Source: Membranipora membranacea
Lineage: Eukaryota; Bryozoa; Gymnolaemata; Cheilostomatida; Membraniporidae
Assembly (NCBI GenBank): GCA_914767715.1
Contig: OU612066.1
Span: 14,575,001 to 14,639,000, forward strand
Reading direction: 5' to 3'
DNA: 64,000 nt
Shown: piece by piece, positions 49,151 through 63,872 of the stretch
Numbering within the stretch: position 1 is the stretch's first letter
Layout: the number at the start of each line of letters is the position of its first letter
Notes under the pieces: model-generated
Told to the model about the DNA's origin: nothing
What the model saw: only the letters and a program-made list of their open reading frames with translations
Database searches by the model: none
Program-made: the position numbers and the translations under genes

Positions 49151-52100
49151 ATATGATTTAGTGTCATCCAGACAGGGCCAAAAATATCAACATAATTTTG
49201 TCTGGATTGCAATAATGAAAATAAATATGAGTTGAAGAAATATTGATATTGCCAGTCATCACGATATCAGTACACTGATATGATAGGCAAGGCATCCAAA
49301 TATGTGATGAATCTTTCTTCACAGAAATATTGTCACCGGTGTACTTACAAGGTTTTCTCGCGCCGAGTCATACCCATCGACTTGATCCGCAGCAGGTTGC
49401 TTAGCTGTGGTTCGTTGCTACTATAGCTATTATAGTTATTTGGTTTAGGTAGTACACGACTACTTGGCAGCGGCCCAGGTAATGTTATACTGTCTATTCG
49501 TGAAGTTATTATAGGCGGCAGTGTTACATGTCCCGCATCAAATTCATCTCCAAGAGGTGCAGCAATCACCATAGGGTGCGTTATCACAAAATGTTCAGAA
49601 TATCTTTGAAGTAGGATGCGCATTGCTTCAGTCATTTGGTTCCAGACAACATCGAACACCGAATTAACAATATCATCCTTAGCACAAGCGTTAGGGGTGA
49701 CAGGAGGGTAGCGACTTCGACGCTGTCTCACTGATGTGACAATTGCAACTGGATTTACTGCATCCTCGTGTCTGTAAACAAAATAACAAGCATTATGGAA
49801 AAGTCTCATAAGACAGCTATGAAATTCAACAAAAATAAAGCTTTTATTTTGGCTTCCTACCATTACAATCAAGATTCTTGGTTTTCCCACACTATATCGC
49901 GACAACTAGCCCGACTAACGTAACCATAACTCACTGCAACCGCTCTCACTAGAGCAACTCTAAATGTAGATCAACCTCGATCAGCCAAGTACATATTTCT
50001 AATCCAAGTTAATGTATTTTTGAAAACTAAAATGTTGTTCTGCTCAGATTCTGGGAAAAGAACTTGCTAAAACAACCATTTCAGATAAAAATCCGATAGA
50101 ACAACCAAGAAACAACCTAAATACAACATCGATATCCCAACTTACAGGTCGGAGTCTATGGCAATAATATCTTCATAGTGACCATCCAGTTGGAAGACAT
50201 CTTCCTGAAGATGGTACATGTCTGATTCTGCGTGTTCACTGGATGAGGTAGATTCTGCTGAGTAAGACTTGGCTCTCATTACAGTACCTTCTATTATGAG
50301 ACTGTAAGAGATATCATAGTTATATTTTAGTGATAGTGATGTTTTAGTTATAGTCATGATCACAGCCATATCACAGTCATAGAAAGTCATAGTCATTGAA
50401 GTTAGAGTCATATTTCAGTTAGAATCATGTTTTATTTACACTTATATTTTAGGGATATCATAGTTATATTATTCTTTTTAAGTTTAAGTTTTAAAGTTTC
50501 ATCAACCAAATAATTTAAGATCTCTTTCTTTGATAGTTAGAATTGTATCGCGTGAAATGTAGACGCTACAGGATCATATTACAATCATAGCCATATATAA
50601 TATATATATATGGTTACATAACATATTTTTATAAACATTTAAAGATGTTTATATATAATATGATATTTATCATATATAATATAAAAGAACATCAATATTT
50701 TATCGATTCACGATTACAGCATGTAGTGTAGAGTACCCCGTTTCCTTTCTAGTGACTACACCTACCTGTTGGCATCACCACTGCCGAGAGCTTCACTGAA
50801 ACTACTACTGGAAGGTTCCAACTGCGAGTCGCTGGTAGAAGGCCTGCTGACAGGTGACTCGACCGCCTGAATGCCCTGTTCTATGGACTCGACTAACTGA
50901 ACACCAAGAATCCTGTAAATAAAACAAAGGAATCATCATATCTAGTTGCAAGACCGAGAAACAATACGGAGACAACTTCCTGTCAAACTGAACATTTGAA
51001 GTTATCATCTCTCATCAGAACATTGGGCAAGTTTAGTGTACTGATTATAGTATGGGGTTAATTGTAGCTGACCTTACTGTACCCTACATGAGCAGAAGCG
51101 GACAAACAAACCAACAGTCATTATCAGTTTGCACCCACAATATTGGTACACAAAATCAACTTCATCTCGACACATCTGGCTTATTTGCCAGGCTTAGTAC
51201 AGGTCATGAAGATAACGTTGGGAAATGCTACTGATATTGCAAAACTTCAAATGTTCGATAAATTTAATTTCAAGAGCAACTCATGCCATCAGCACTAAGT
51301 AAAAGAGGCATGCCCACTTATATATGATTTACATATTAAATAAAATTTACTTAGCTTCAACTTTAAACTGCTCTGCTGTTTACAAATAGTTAATAAATTT
51401 TCTGTACTTGAGGTGGCAGCGATGCCGACAGAGAGCATACTTGAATGGATTTGAAATGCTGACAAGCTGCCTAAAGCTAATATCACGTTCATGCTTGTTT
51501 AAAGATTAAAAGTTCTTCAACTTGTTGAATGTAAATAAAAATTGCTCAGAGAAAGAGTTGATCACCAATACACTCAAAGCAATCACCAATCTACAGTGTC
51601 CTTAAATTCAGTGCAATATATTGGTATTGGCATCTGTATGGATAAGTATTGGAATAGGGGTTGATGTATTGAAATAAATTTGATTGACATCAAATTTTAA
51701 TTTTATGTCAACATTTGGTTATGGTCAGTGTTATGGTCAGCATAAGTAAGGCGATATAGTAACAGTAGCGTGGCTGACCCTCTCTGTGTATCAGAGAGCA
51801 AGGGTTGACACCATATCCCTTTGCACCTCAGTATCAAAGCTTCAAGTTTGACATAAACTTTGAGCGGCTTACTATGACATACAAATAAGCTGAGCCTATG
51901 TCAAAAGTTTAATACGATTATTTATTTCTGCTATATTTGATGTCAGTCTGCGAGAAGCCAGACAAAATTATATTGGCCAACTTCCTTTCTAAATTTAGTA
52001 CATGTAAACACATTGAATGTAAATGGCGGTGTAGATTATTGAAATCATCTTGTTGCACCCTCCCTGGTTGCACCATGGAAAAAGATCTCAATAATACGGA

Positions 52101-55100
52101 GTTGTCTGCTCAATAGACTAACATTGCCTACGGGAGTTAAATATAATAATATATATGTCAATTTATGACAATTTTAAGACCGAAAAGGCTCTGTTATTAG
52201 ATTGTCAAAGTGAGTACATGAGAAAAGTATGTATTTATGCCTTTTCTGAGGAAAAGTTCGCACCTTTGTAACGGGTTGAAATAGTGAAATTTATTACTCC
52301 ATATTATGCTCCCACCTAAGAAAGTGAAAATTGTTGCTAGCTGACAAGCTTAACCATTTATTCCTCAAGGATAGAAATCTTCAGCACTTGTTACAAAGTT
52401 CTTGCCCTTTTCATAACCCCAGGCTATTTTTAAGAATTCAAAAATACAATAATTGGCCCAGATAGAAAGGAGATGCAAGTACATGTGTGTGAAATTTACA
52501 CTTCTGAGAAATCATGCACTTAAATGTCAAATTTGCTGTCAAACTTTTTGCGCTTGGCTTGATATTCTATTATAAGAATAGATTTTTCCAATTTGGCACA
52601 AGAAGAGTTTTTAAATGAGAAGCGAGTAAAAATATTGATGCGATAACATGACGCAGTCTAATGTACTATATTGATGCCCTCAGACATAGCAACCAAGGTT
52701 CACAAATAGTTTTGAGACAGCTACTAAGAAAAAGAAATTCCCCTAGGGCCTATGGTCAATTAACTCAGCATGATATTCACATCGATGACCAATGTCCAGT
52801 ATAATGTGCATCAGTCTGGTAGATGTGTTGAAGTTGAGTTCCGGGTTTTTTCCTGAGAGTATATCTAAGGATGTCCTGTAGTGATATTTGATGTTTAAAA
52901 TAAAAGAAATACAATAAAAAACAAGATGGTACGCCATTGGGATATGATCTTGAACCTAAGTTCGGCTGTAGTCCAAAAATATATTCTTACCGTAAATGAG
53001 GGAAGGTACTGTTCCAGTCCCGACATTCATCGAAAAGCTGTGAAGTCCCTGAGTCTTTGGTCTCAAATAATGTTGAGTCTATGTGGTCGAACAGCATCTG
53101 TACATTTTTGGATGCTTCTCTATCGAATTCCTGTAAGGAGAAATAGCAGGATTTAGTTTGAGCGCCATCAGCATAAACCCCCACCCCCATTCCACAGCCC
53201 TGTGGCCGGCTGAGTGGTGAGCATACTTGTAGTTGTAAAACTGACCAAAGGCGTTGATGTCTTTTTTCTGAAAGTGTTGCTATATAATGGTATACTCATT
53301 TTGAACAATTCTGATTGGAGGGATTAGAATGTCCAGTAAACAGCAGACAGATATTCAGGGTTTAGTTGAGCTCGTTTCGGGCTGACTCAATGTTAGTTGT
53401 CACCAATTTTCATCAGCTAAGATGTGAGTTTATCTAAAGTAATGGATCGAGTAATTTTTTACTAGTCATCAAGTTAACTATTTCAGGCCCGAGCTTTATG
53501 ACGTACTTTTCCTCTGTGAATACTTGGCTCCTCTAGGGCATAATCTGCTGTGTTTCTGGGTACCGCAAAGACAATAAAAAATACCCAAGTACAAAGATGT
53601 AAACTTAAAGACTACCCAAAGATTTTTTTTTTTCGTGTATTATTTTATCAATAAAGAGTTCATCATCATCAACCAGAGACCAAAGCATGTTATAGTCAGG
53701 CAATTACAAATCATAAACTTGTGTCAGATTTGCATGGCATATCTATCATCAGTAACTGTCTGACTGTAACGTGTTTTGATCTTTAACCTACATCATATTC
53801 GGTAACAGTAGAGTCGTATGAGCTACTTCTATCTGTTGTTAGGTTAGTCCAGTTATTATTACTGGCTTCTAGGTATTGTGCTGTGGTAGGTGATGACCTA
53901 TCACTGCCTGAGTCATAGTTATATAAAGCATCGTTTAGTGTATCCACAAAGCCCTGAGGTAGCTTATCGTCTGCTGTGTGACCTTGTGTGTAGTCTAATC
54001 CTCCTCCTCGTGAAATGCCTCGCCTGCAGACAAAACAAGTAAAGTTACGACAATGATAGATGAAAATTGTACATCATGCCATCTGAGGACTATCAGGCAG
54101 GTGATAAGAGAAAAAAAATGGCTCGATCACTTAGAACCTAATGATTCCTATACCAGAGATGATATTCAGAAAATATTAATATTTAGAAGAGGAATTTTAC
54201 TGTAAAAAGTTGGCCATAAATCGACTGCAATAACTGAGTTTGAAGAATGACAATTAGTATATATCAGAATTTAGATGGTGGTGAAGAGGTCATCGAGATA
54301 TGAACACTGAGAAGGCATTGTGAATATGGTGAGAAGGGTTTGATATTTGCATATCATGGAATGGGGAATTTCAATATTGAGCTTGCAAATTGAGGCCCTC
54401 AAACTCAATTGTGTAACTTTATTGCAAACCTGCGGTGATAATGAAACACACTGAAAACAATACCATATCAAATGTTAATAACTAACTACTGATAAACTTC
54501 CAGTTTGAGCAAATATTATTCGCTTTGGAACCTGACAACCGCAGCCCAACCGCAGAGATCAGAAAGAAAGGCACAAATAAGACAGACGGGCAAAGTTTAG
54601 CTCTAACATATGGTTTTTGATCCTACTGCTGAGGAATGACTACTGAAGACACCCCTGTTTGCTGTCGAGTCAAACTTCAAACATTTTGAGCGCTGCCTAT
54701 AATTGTGTGAAATCATGACGAGACAGTGCAACAAGAATTTCCAGACAAACGCTGGTCAGACAGCGTGGCGCAAACTCTTACAACTTCCAGACCAAGATCT
54801 TAATCATACATCGCACCTTTGCACCAAGGTACCTGTGCTGACTTTGAAAACGACGCATGAAATATTGATGAGCAGAGGACAAAGCTTTGTAAACAATGTC
54901 ATCCATGCATACAAACAAACAAAGGTGACAACAAGTCATCATAAACTCAACTGCTCAGATGTTATCGAGATGCAACACTAAAATTTATCGATATTTAGCA
55001 GTTTATATCTCTTTGAACTGCGCAAGCCACATTGCTCCGCATTAAACGCTGAAGGACAAACCCATGCACTGTCTGAAAACAAACAAGACTGTGTAAAGGG

Positions 55101-58100
55101 CTAATAAAACATAGAAGACAAGAAAAAGACGATTGCACCTAAATTGGATTGTTTGTCATATTTGAGATGTCATTGATAATATGATAATACGATTCAAAAA
55201 CATCCTCTTCAAGATTATAAAATCCAAATTGAAATGGTTGACAGCAGTGAGAAGCCTTTGATTGCTTGTTTGGTAGAATCGAGACTTCCCACGCTCCGAG
55301 CCTAGACATTAAGACTTCATCAGTTTGCTGTCACGCTAACATGTGATTTTGCCACCATTTTATGCGTCTGACTGAGAAAAAATGAAGCGAATATGAGGGA
55401 GTTGTGAACTCTTGATTTAAAAAATGTTTTGTTTTTGAGCCAGTGTCTTTGAAAGTTCATCTAGTTACAAATTTATGTTAGTATCACTATGACAGAGTGT
55501 CGCTCGCGGCCACAAATACAACTAGCTTTGATCTCTTGCCTCTAATAAACGGTCATTAGATTACACGGCATTAATAACACCCTTGGCCTTGTGATGTGTG
55601 AATGAAACAGAATTCCCCTTCTCATATTCTGGGTAATAAAAACAATTACCTTTCAGGCGAAGCAATCGCCATAAAATAGACCTAACAGCAATGCCTGACC
55701 TACCCCTAAGGGTTATTTAGAAAATAAATATCAATTTTTTAATTGTAAAGTGCAAAATACAACAATCTGAAAAATGCTAGCGGTCGTATAAAAACAAACC
55801 ATCAGTGCTTCACACAAAACCTTCAAGTGAGCCCATTGGGATTAGGCACCATGATCAAAAATTAATCATTCCTATTTGAATCCGGACTTTCAAATAAAAA
55901 GTTTTGCCCTTCTCAAGGTCTGCTCAATGTACTCAATATTAAATGTTGAATCTACTCAATTTTTTAAAAGAGCAATTCGGTCATAATTTCTAGTTGGCAT
56001 TGCACATGTGCATGTATGAGTAGAAATGCACTTTGGAGAGCCCCCTCCTATTTGTACCCTTTCTAAGAGAGTTTGATCAAGGAGTAACAGCAATGCTCTG
56101 ATCAACTCTGATGAAAGACTTTTTTAAACAGAAGTTAGAGAGTACTTTAACCTGACCTAAGTTTTTCCGAATAAAATTGGAAAATACCATGCGAATATAC
56201 GAGTTGGATCAAACATCAGCGATAGACTTATATAGCACCTGTTATGAAGCTTTTTCTGCGAAACATTTAGTAGATTTCTCTTATGATGAGAGTAGCTCTG
56301 TTGGGGTTGTTCCTCGTCCACAGTTGACACCTGTTGTGGAGCAGAGTCATCTGTAGCTCTACCTTGAGTGATGGTTGGAAAAGTTTTGAATAAATCCGTC
56401 GAAGTTGAGCTTCTTGTCATTGTGGAGGTAGGAAAATTTGTATGCACCCGTGGTGTGATATTTATATATCCCATGTTTGACGTTGGTGTAGGTGTGTAGA
56501 ATCCCCCAGTTTGCATGGCCAGTAATGCCATCAGAACCAAACTCAACTCCTCAACTCGATACAGATAATAAATGATTCCCTCTTCAGTTGTGTGAACTTA
56601 TCAAAACTGGAGTGTTTCCGATCTCAGTATGAGCGCATTATCCTCTCAATTCTTAAGCAATCTCCAAAAAGTATTTTAAACAGAAAAGCCAACAATCCGC
56701 TGTCGCCTCTCCTTGGAGAATAATAATCATCTCGGTCTCCGTATGATCTAATTGTATATCCAATAGATTTTACAGGATAAGCGTTCACAATGCAATGTAC
56801 ACACTGCATTGTACACCCTCAACATTATGTAAATAGACAAACAAACCACGCAGCGAATCAAAGACTCCGAAATACTACATACATACACGCATTGTTTGAT
56901 GTATCCAAGATGGTACGAGTCCCCTTTTGTGAAAAAGACAAAAATAACAAACAGCAGCATATCAACATAATAAAACAGTATTTTATTTTTTCTATCACAA
57001 AAATGGCCCACAGCACAAACAGAAGACACAATAAAGTGATATTGGCCTGAGAGTGAAGGTATGAGAAAAGTCATGATGAGGTAAAATTTATTTGGCGAAG
57101 AGGAAAAATACAATAGGAAGCATATTTATCATTATGGGAACAGGAATGTCGTGTCAAACCATAGCATGTCAGATTATCTTCTGCTGAAATAGATTTAAAA
57201 TCGGTGAGGAGTAGCCTGATGAATAGAAACGGTGATAAAATCTGAAATTGCTTAAAAATGTAATGGAGCTTGTGTATCAGGGGATGAATGTGTCTCAACT
57301 ATAATGTTCACTGATTCAGTGAATCGGACATCTGGTGTCTCAGAAAAAATTTCTAGTTTTATACTCTCTCAAGGTCGCAAGTTATTGGTTTTCGTCTGCT
57401 GATTTCTAACATATGAGGGCAAAACCGAATTCTAGTGATTTTGTCGTCAAAAGACTACTGTGGCTTATGAATGTTCCTTCATATGGATTTTTCTACAGGA
57501 ATGGAACAGTGGGAATGCTGCCGGACATGATGTTGGCCCGCCTTGTTTTTTCAAATCTTTTCAGTGTTCCTAGGTGCCGGAGGATATATAGAAAGAGTTG
57601 TCTGAACATTTGAAGATGATGCATAACTCCTGTCGCACCGATTACACGCTCCCTGTTCCCAGGTCTCCCATCCTCTCCCGCATACACACCGCAACTCATT
57701 CCCTGTGCGGAACTACGTCATTGCTCCATGACATTTAGTGATTCTTGTTTAAGTATCTGAGCCAAGAAACTTCACCCATGTACAGTTAAAGACACATTTT
57801 TTCCTTGGGATATCAAACGCGGTGGGCGATCAAGAAGGTTTGAATAACAATTTCATTTCACAATCCACTTGAAAGTCTAATAATTGCCAGTGTCATTGGA
57901 GAGCCCTTTCATTGGAAAGTCCAAGTATACGAGATAAAATACATCAAAAGTTAAGTGGGGACTAAAACAGACCAGCAAAGTCTCAAGAGCTTGTCAGAAA
58001 CATTTAGCATTTGCAATTACAAAGTCTTGCCTTAAATTTCATGTTGCTTTCCATAATTTCCGAAACTAACAGCTTTTGTGTAACGCCGATTTCAAGTAGA

Positions 58101-61100
58101 TACAAAGGTGCAACTCTAACTCTGAAACTGCAGGTGTGTTTGCAGTGTTGCAGATTAGGTGTGAGAGAAATTGAGTATTAGGTATGAATTCTGACGCTAG
58201 CAAAAAAGAAGTGTGGTTAAGTTTGACTCTTTAAGAGGTCTTCTTTCACTCTGTCAACAAGTCTTGAGCTCCAAGTATCAAAATACTCATGACTTCACTC
58301 ACTGCTGACTTATAAGAAATGCAACCTCTGGTCAGACAATAAACATATATACAGTATTTATTTATTTATGGGTCAGACCAACTCACTTGGTGACCAGTGA
58401 CGCCATGAGTTTTGCTGACTTTATGTCAACTGAATAAGACACCTGTAAAACTATATGATCAGTTTCTTTCGATCATCAGACATCAGACAATATAATACTG
58501 TCCTACTCTCGCAAACAGAACCTGACTATTTCACCGCTTGGCTTACCTACCCAGTGATTGTGAGTGCAGTTTGTGTGTCGCTGAAACTAAAGAACTCTGT
58601 CTTTGATCTTCTAAACTTTTCTAAGCTTCGACTTGCAGCGAAGTTTGTTTGTTGAAAATCTGAAAACGAACATCGATGAGTTATACCTGTCGCATGGTAA
58701 TGTCTCACCTCTCCAAAATCCATAGCTGCTGTCATAGTCAGCTCATATATTACAAACTATCAACTAGCCCAGTTATTTGAGCGTGAAGTAAAAATGGAAC
58801 CACAGTTCGCGAACTTGCGTCTATCTCAGCTTCTATCCTTCATTTCCCCGCCTCTCATTACAAACAGATACAAGGTTGAGTGATTTGTCATATCCCTCGG
58901 CCACATTTCATCATCCACTGCTAAATCAGCATCCCTTAAGATTGACTAGCAACAGCATCGGCAGCAATACCAAGCCATAACCATCCTCAGCACAGACAGA
59001 GAGAAGCTTACTGATGGAACCAGGAATACTAATTAAACTGAAAGCCCATTCGGCTGAAAGATGATACATGAGATGAAACACTTATCTATGTTAGTGTTTG
59101 ACTTAAAAGTCATCAGCCAAACATATCATTAAACTGTGTAAGGACACAACATCACCAGGGATGCAACCCAATGTTTGCACAAATAATTACTACCGACAAA
59201 TTATCAGCTCTACCGATTATAAACTGACAGTATATCTTGTACCAGCTGCCAATTCACAGATCATTACCCATATTCTGTCCATAGAGCTACCCAGTAAACT
59301 TCAGTTACTGGGCAAAACTGTTTTTGGACCAAACAGTACAGACTATGGTGAGTAGCTCAACAAAATGACGACACATTCAATTTGGAAAAATATACCTCAG
59401 GAGTTATCCTCTCAAATATCCATCAATGTTATCGTAACAACCAGCTACACTCTTACAGCAACAATCAGCTATCAATCTTTTGTTTCTTTGTACAAGAGGC
59501 TCACTGTCCACAAAATACTAAACCCAAACAAGAAAACATAAATTGTGATTATTAGACAGGAGACTCAAGGTCACAATCATCCCTTGGAGGCTTTTCTTGA
59601 GACCCCAAAACTCTTGTACCCCCTCCATCATATTTCGAGGGCTCAGATATGCCAGCATGACATAAGAAATGAATGTTGAGACCCTAGTTATTTACCTCTG
59701 ATGTTTGAGGCAGGACCGCACTGAAAGTAGACTTTCCAAACATAACGAGAGGGGAGAGTCGTCTTTCACTTTGTTATTGACATGTTGACAGCTTAAGACA
59801 TCGATGGCAGTAAGCCATGATACCACCTTTAACTGCTGACTGGGTCGGCAACTGAGGGCAGACATTATGTTATCAATGACTGCATATTATAGCTTCAAAA
59901 ACAAAGTCGTGTTGATTTTCTCATGGAATCAGTGCCTTAACTCTCGTATTGAGCTACTAATGGGGTAAAATATCATGCTTTGTCAATAGCAAAGTATTTA
60001 TTAATTTGCTCAAATCCAGAGAGCAAATTTCGCTAAACTTCTAATCCAACTGTTTCCTTGTGTGAGGAAGCTTAATCCAAGATCGCCATAATACAGTGTG
60101 ATCCTTATCCAGTTTCCTTTAAACATCTGTAGATCCGGAAAACGGTAGATGAAAACAAGAATTCCTAATATGCATTTGACAAATGCTATGACGAAGCTGA
60201 GTATCGCATATGCATTCCTTTTGCCTGTTGAGATTCCAGCAGCATTGAGATACAGTGTCGGTACACCTGGCAGCTTTAAAAATGTGACTGAAATTCTTTA
60301 AATCATCTACTTCTTTCCTGTTGAGATTCCGGCAGCATTGAGCCACAGTCGTTCACCTGGCAGCCTAATTACTTGTGATGTGACATTCTCAAAATCCTCT
60401 ACTTCTCAAGATGCTATTCCTTTACCTCATTAACATGTGGATATAACTCTAATTAAACAAGACAGCACTCAATGCCAATGTAATGAGTTTGTTTTAGGCA
60501 TTAAATGTAGCTAAATTATTTGACATCCTGATATTAAAAATTAATTGAGGAGATAAGACTACGGCCCAAGTGGTTTCAGTAGCATCATAACAGTTGGATT
60601 AAAATATGGATTTACTGACCTTCTCAGCTATTTGAATTAGGTCAGAGACAGATACGTCATCAAAGTGGTGAAATATTAATGGGAAAATGCAAACTAGGTA
60701 AACCTGTGTGCTAATGAACTCTTGTCAATGAGTGGGAAAGATCTCGCCCAGCAAGAAAAAGTTTCTAATTGATTCTCTCCAACCAATCATAGCTCACCAA
60801 TAAGTACAAGTTGGCAGTTATCATTTAGCTCAACTCAGAAAGACATCATCCCATACTACATCTTGTGCATGTAAGCTAACACCTAGTACGATCAGGTTAT
60901 TAAAGGTGCAGACAACTCTAATATTGGACATTTAATGGCGATTAACGAACTCCATCAAAATGAGTGGGTGACTATCGGTCATTGCACCACTACAATTATC
61001 AACGTGCTCCATTCTCATGAAAACAAATTTCAGCAACATGCAATATTAGGAATAATGATTTTGGCTGATGTCAATAGCTGGTGATTTTGTCAGAGTAGAT

Positions 61101-63872
61101 CAACAATTCTTCCAAGTCTAGATCACGCTCACGCTGTTTGGAGCGTTGCCAAATCCAAATTTGAATTCTTGAAAAAAAATGGTTTGTTTACCGAACCAAT
61201 AACATGAGCGAGTATTAGCATAATTGAAAAACAGGTGAATGAGGGACAATGGAAAGAAGTGGGTTTGATTTTATATCTCCGGCCTATTAGCTATTATTTG
61301 AGCAAATCGACAGCATTCAATCTAAAAGAATATACCTAAGTTCGCACATACCATTGTTGCAATTGGTCTATAGTAACTACCATCATTTCTTTCAATTAGT
61401 AAAAGCTTTCAATTACATTTATATTGGTATCAAAACAGGTCTAATAATACCATTCAAGAAAAACAGCAATGGTTCACCTATACACCATTGTTGCTGCATG
61501 AAAGAAAGACATTTGATATTGTTAATTCACTACATTGTCCAATATAGCCGTTATCAACCTGGGCCATACAAAAGAAATTAATAAATTTCTCAAAACATGC
61601 CACAAACATCAGCAAAGCTGAAGCGGATTACGAAAATTTGATAGAGAATTCTACAAAATAACAAGCATGGCATCCATGATACCAATACTTGGCAGGGCAA
61701 ATCAATGGGTCAGTGGATCAAAGTTTGATTGAACTATGGCAGTTCAGCCCGGAGGTGAAATAATCCGCTTTTAATCGCTGCAATAAATTAAATTCTACGC
61801 AAAGGAAATATAAAAAATGTCAAAAGGCAGCAACCTTCATAACCGCACAGCTAGTTTAATGGCTACATTCTAGCTGACGGCAGCAGAATTTAATCTGAAA
61901 TCGAGTTCATGACTGAAACAATTAATCTTGAATGGTGATCCATCAGTCAGCGACTGGTCAGCGAATAAAGCAGCAATTACTGCTTCTCTTGACGAATAAT
62001 ACGCAACCAACTTCAACAATCCCAACGCTCTTGACACTCAATGTGAAAACTCACTCAAATTCATTCCTGGCATTCAGTAAACTCTTAATACATGCACTTG
62101 CATCCGATGTGTGATCAGTGGAAGACAAAACATTTCAGCCTATAGCCCATGATTTAATGTCAAGATCTCGCTGTCATTTAAGGGACGGGTGTCAATAATT
62201 CTGAGACTAGGTTTGAGTTGAAAATTCACCAAAATCATTTGACTAATGGGAGCAGGTGTGAGTTGGAACAATGGCTGAAGCATTTTATGAAATTGGTATT
62301 CCATACTCAGACAACAAACTGTTAACATTATTAGGGTTTCTCCCATCCAAAACCTACTTATTGCTAAGTGAAACACCCAGGTGTGTTAGTTTCCATCACA
62401 CAGATACGACACTGATGATGTGAAAATACAAGGCGCCAGACATTTATCCAAACAACACTCCAAGGTCAAAGTTCGTTGAATCCGAAGTCAATTAACTAGA
62501 TTGTCTACAAGCTGCGAATTTGCCGCTCCCGACGACTTTAAAATTCCATAGGCCTACCCATCACAGACACCTGTTCAAAGTTATCTGACCTCTGCTGTTT
62601 GCGAATTACATTAACGTTGTTTTACATCTAACGGTACCAAAAAGGAGAGGCTTGGGAAACTAGTGGGTAATATTCTGATGAAGAATGTCTTGAGTGGTGT
62701 GGTGATATTTGAGGATATGATGGCACACAATCATAGCTCAGCGGTTGACATTCCTACGACAGGCGCTCAAGAGAGAAGGGATGAAAAAACAAGTTTGTAA
62801 AATGGTCAATATTATCTGCTCGACCAAAGACAAAATTTCCAAAAGGGAAACATCAAAGAGGTTCTGATTTAAGTCGATTCAGCCTCGCCATCACGCGGTA
62901 TACTCCCATAGTCAACCATCATAATCACCTACAAGCTACCTCAAATACAAAAGTTAGCAAGCTTTGATTTTCCAATCCAAGGACAGCTAATAGGATAATT
63001 GGATGATTTCAAGCTTGAATTTACATGAGATTGATTGAAGGGCTTGTTGAACGGCAGCCAGCAGAGAGGATTAAGAATGGTGCATGAGCACCACAGAGTG
63101 AATGGCAATGTATGCTAATAGAGTTAAAAGGTGATGGAAATACTTTTTGTTGGACTCTGCTCTTGCCAGTCATGACCAGTAATAAAATTAGAACTGCATT
63201 TAGAAGCTGCCAATGAGCTTATTTTCAGGTAAAACCATAACAGGAATATCTGTCAGTTATTATTAGATATGTTTTCGTTATGAGCGAGCTGACGGACACA
63301 TATTCTCTCTGTTGAACTGAAGCAGAAAAAAACTTCACCCTTCCTTTTATTTTACCAGCTAATATTGTGATAAGATTCCCTGTATGTCCATATTATTGTC
63401 ATCATCCTCACATTTTTTGGATAAAAATGAGAATAAAAGCAAAACTTGTCGAACTTTTGAAATTGACATAGTATCAGCGAAAACTTTTCGTCTATGGACA
63501 TAAGTTAGTTATGTATGGGAGTTTCTGCGATGGTGTATATGTAATAGAACTGAGTTGAGAAGGTGAGAAGGTTGAGAGGGTGTAGGTAGCAATGTCTAAC
63601 TCATAGGCAGATCAGGTAAGGCTAAAAAGTCATGTCAAGTCAACTTCAAGCAGATGACAATGACAACCCGAGACTACGAAAACAGCAAACACACGTGACA
63701 TAACTTTGCAATTCTAGATGACTATGTAAACAAAATTCAGTAACAATGTGTTGGTTTTCCGTTTCGATAGTTTCAGGTTGACATTTTTGGGTCTAACTTA
63801 CACTTCCAGCTTATTAGGGACAGCTTTGCGTTTATACTTTCCTGTCATCGTCATAGTAAGCGTTTGCATCAT
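46325..63872 (-). CDS. FAM149B1: FAM149B-family protein, multi-exon, cilium-associated family
   Basis: Minus-strand exons: 63872-63802, then 54024-53792, 53130-52991, 50912-50766, 50301-50146, 49771-49349, 48849-48678, 48286-48155, 47492-47364, 47040-46956 and 46427-46325. From 54024 on, every junction keeps phase. The first exon encodes GKYKRKAVPNKLEV, matching the RYTRKAVPQ start of vertebrate FAM149B1; ATG 63848 aligns best with that start. The family core is NVQMLFDHIDSTLFE...DECRDWNSTFPHLR|ILG, split exactly at the family's FPHLRILG. Later blocks are RYPPVTPNACAKDD with W, ALPPIGFSEP and a GRP-containing tail. An exon ending at 56239 joins 54024 in phase. Exons between 63.8 and 56.6 kb are incomplete. 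Vertebrate FAM149B1 mutations cause Joubert-type ciliopathy, so a ciliary role is likely. Confidence 0.88.
46535..46601. repeat. (CCA)n microsatellite, about 22 units
   Basis: An uninterrupted CCA/CAC run ending in CATCAT, inside the last intron of the FAM149B homologue. It is not in coding frame with any exon. Confidence 0.95.
48551..48648 (-). repeat. Dispersed GCTAGC-rich repeat, copy 2
   Basis: Reverse-complement partner of 4413-4522, with the blocks GTTTAGCTAGTTGGGG, TTGTTAGCTAGC, AAAGGGTGAG and TTTTAGCTAGC in the same order. It lies in a FAM149B intron just outside the exon at 48678. Confidence 0.6.
49110..49150. repeat. Compound (TA)n(GA)n microsatellite
   Basis: A TA run switching to a GA run at 49132, in a FAM149B intron. 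Confidence 0.95.
56239..56600 (-). CDS. Probable upstream FAM149B exon
   Basis: The open frame ends LHN-AG|GTGCTA at 56239, leaving two codon bases that the next exon (54024, first base G) completes to Arg. The segment is Ser/Thr/Pro-rich (TPTPTSNMGYINITPRVHT...) like the disordered N-terminal part of FAM149 proteins. The frame stays open upstream of the first methionine (56531), through YRVEELSLVLMALLAM, to about 56598, so it is likely an internal exon with an unresolved acceptor. Confidence 0.5.
58387..58735 (-). CDS. Candidate pair of short exons, unassigned
   Basis: 58735-58709 (ATG in good context, MTAAMDFGE, donor GAG|GTGAGA) and 58442-58387 (acceptor TTTTACAG, VSYSVDIKSAKLMASLVT, donor CAA|GTGAGT) join in phase 0. 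They lie inside the FAM149B span on the same strand and could be its exons or an alternative start. The phase to the 56.6-kb exon does not close directly. Confidence 0.35.
58800..63800. other. Presumed FAM149B first intron region
   Basis: No further exon was recognised. The only structure noted is the tandem duplication at 60221-60405. Confidence 0.35.
60221..60405. repeat. Tandem duplication of ~92 bp
   Basis: Unit 1 (about 60221-60312) and unit 2 (about 60313-60405) share CCTGTTGAGATTCC, GCAGCATTGAG, CACCTGGCAGC and CTCTACTTCT-like blocks in order, with scattered differences. Confidence 0.8.

Noticed and set aside
57493-57699. Open segment with two protein-like frames in the FAM149B interval
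   Set aside because: Two overlapping frames look equally plausible and neither fits the exon phases convincingly.
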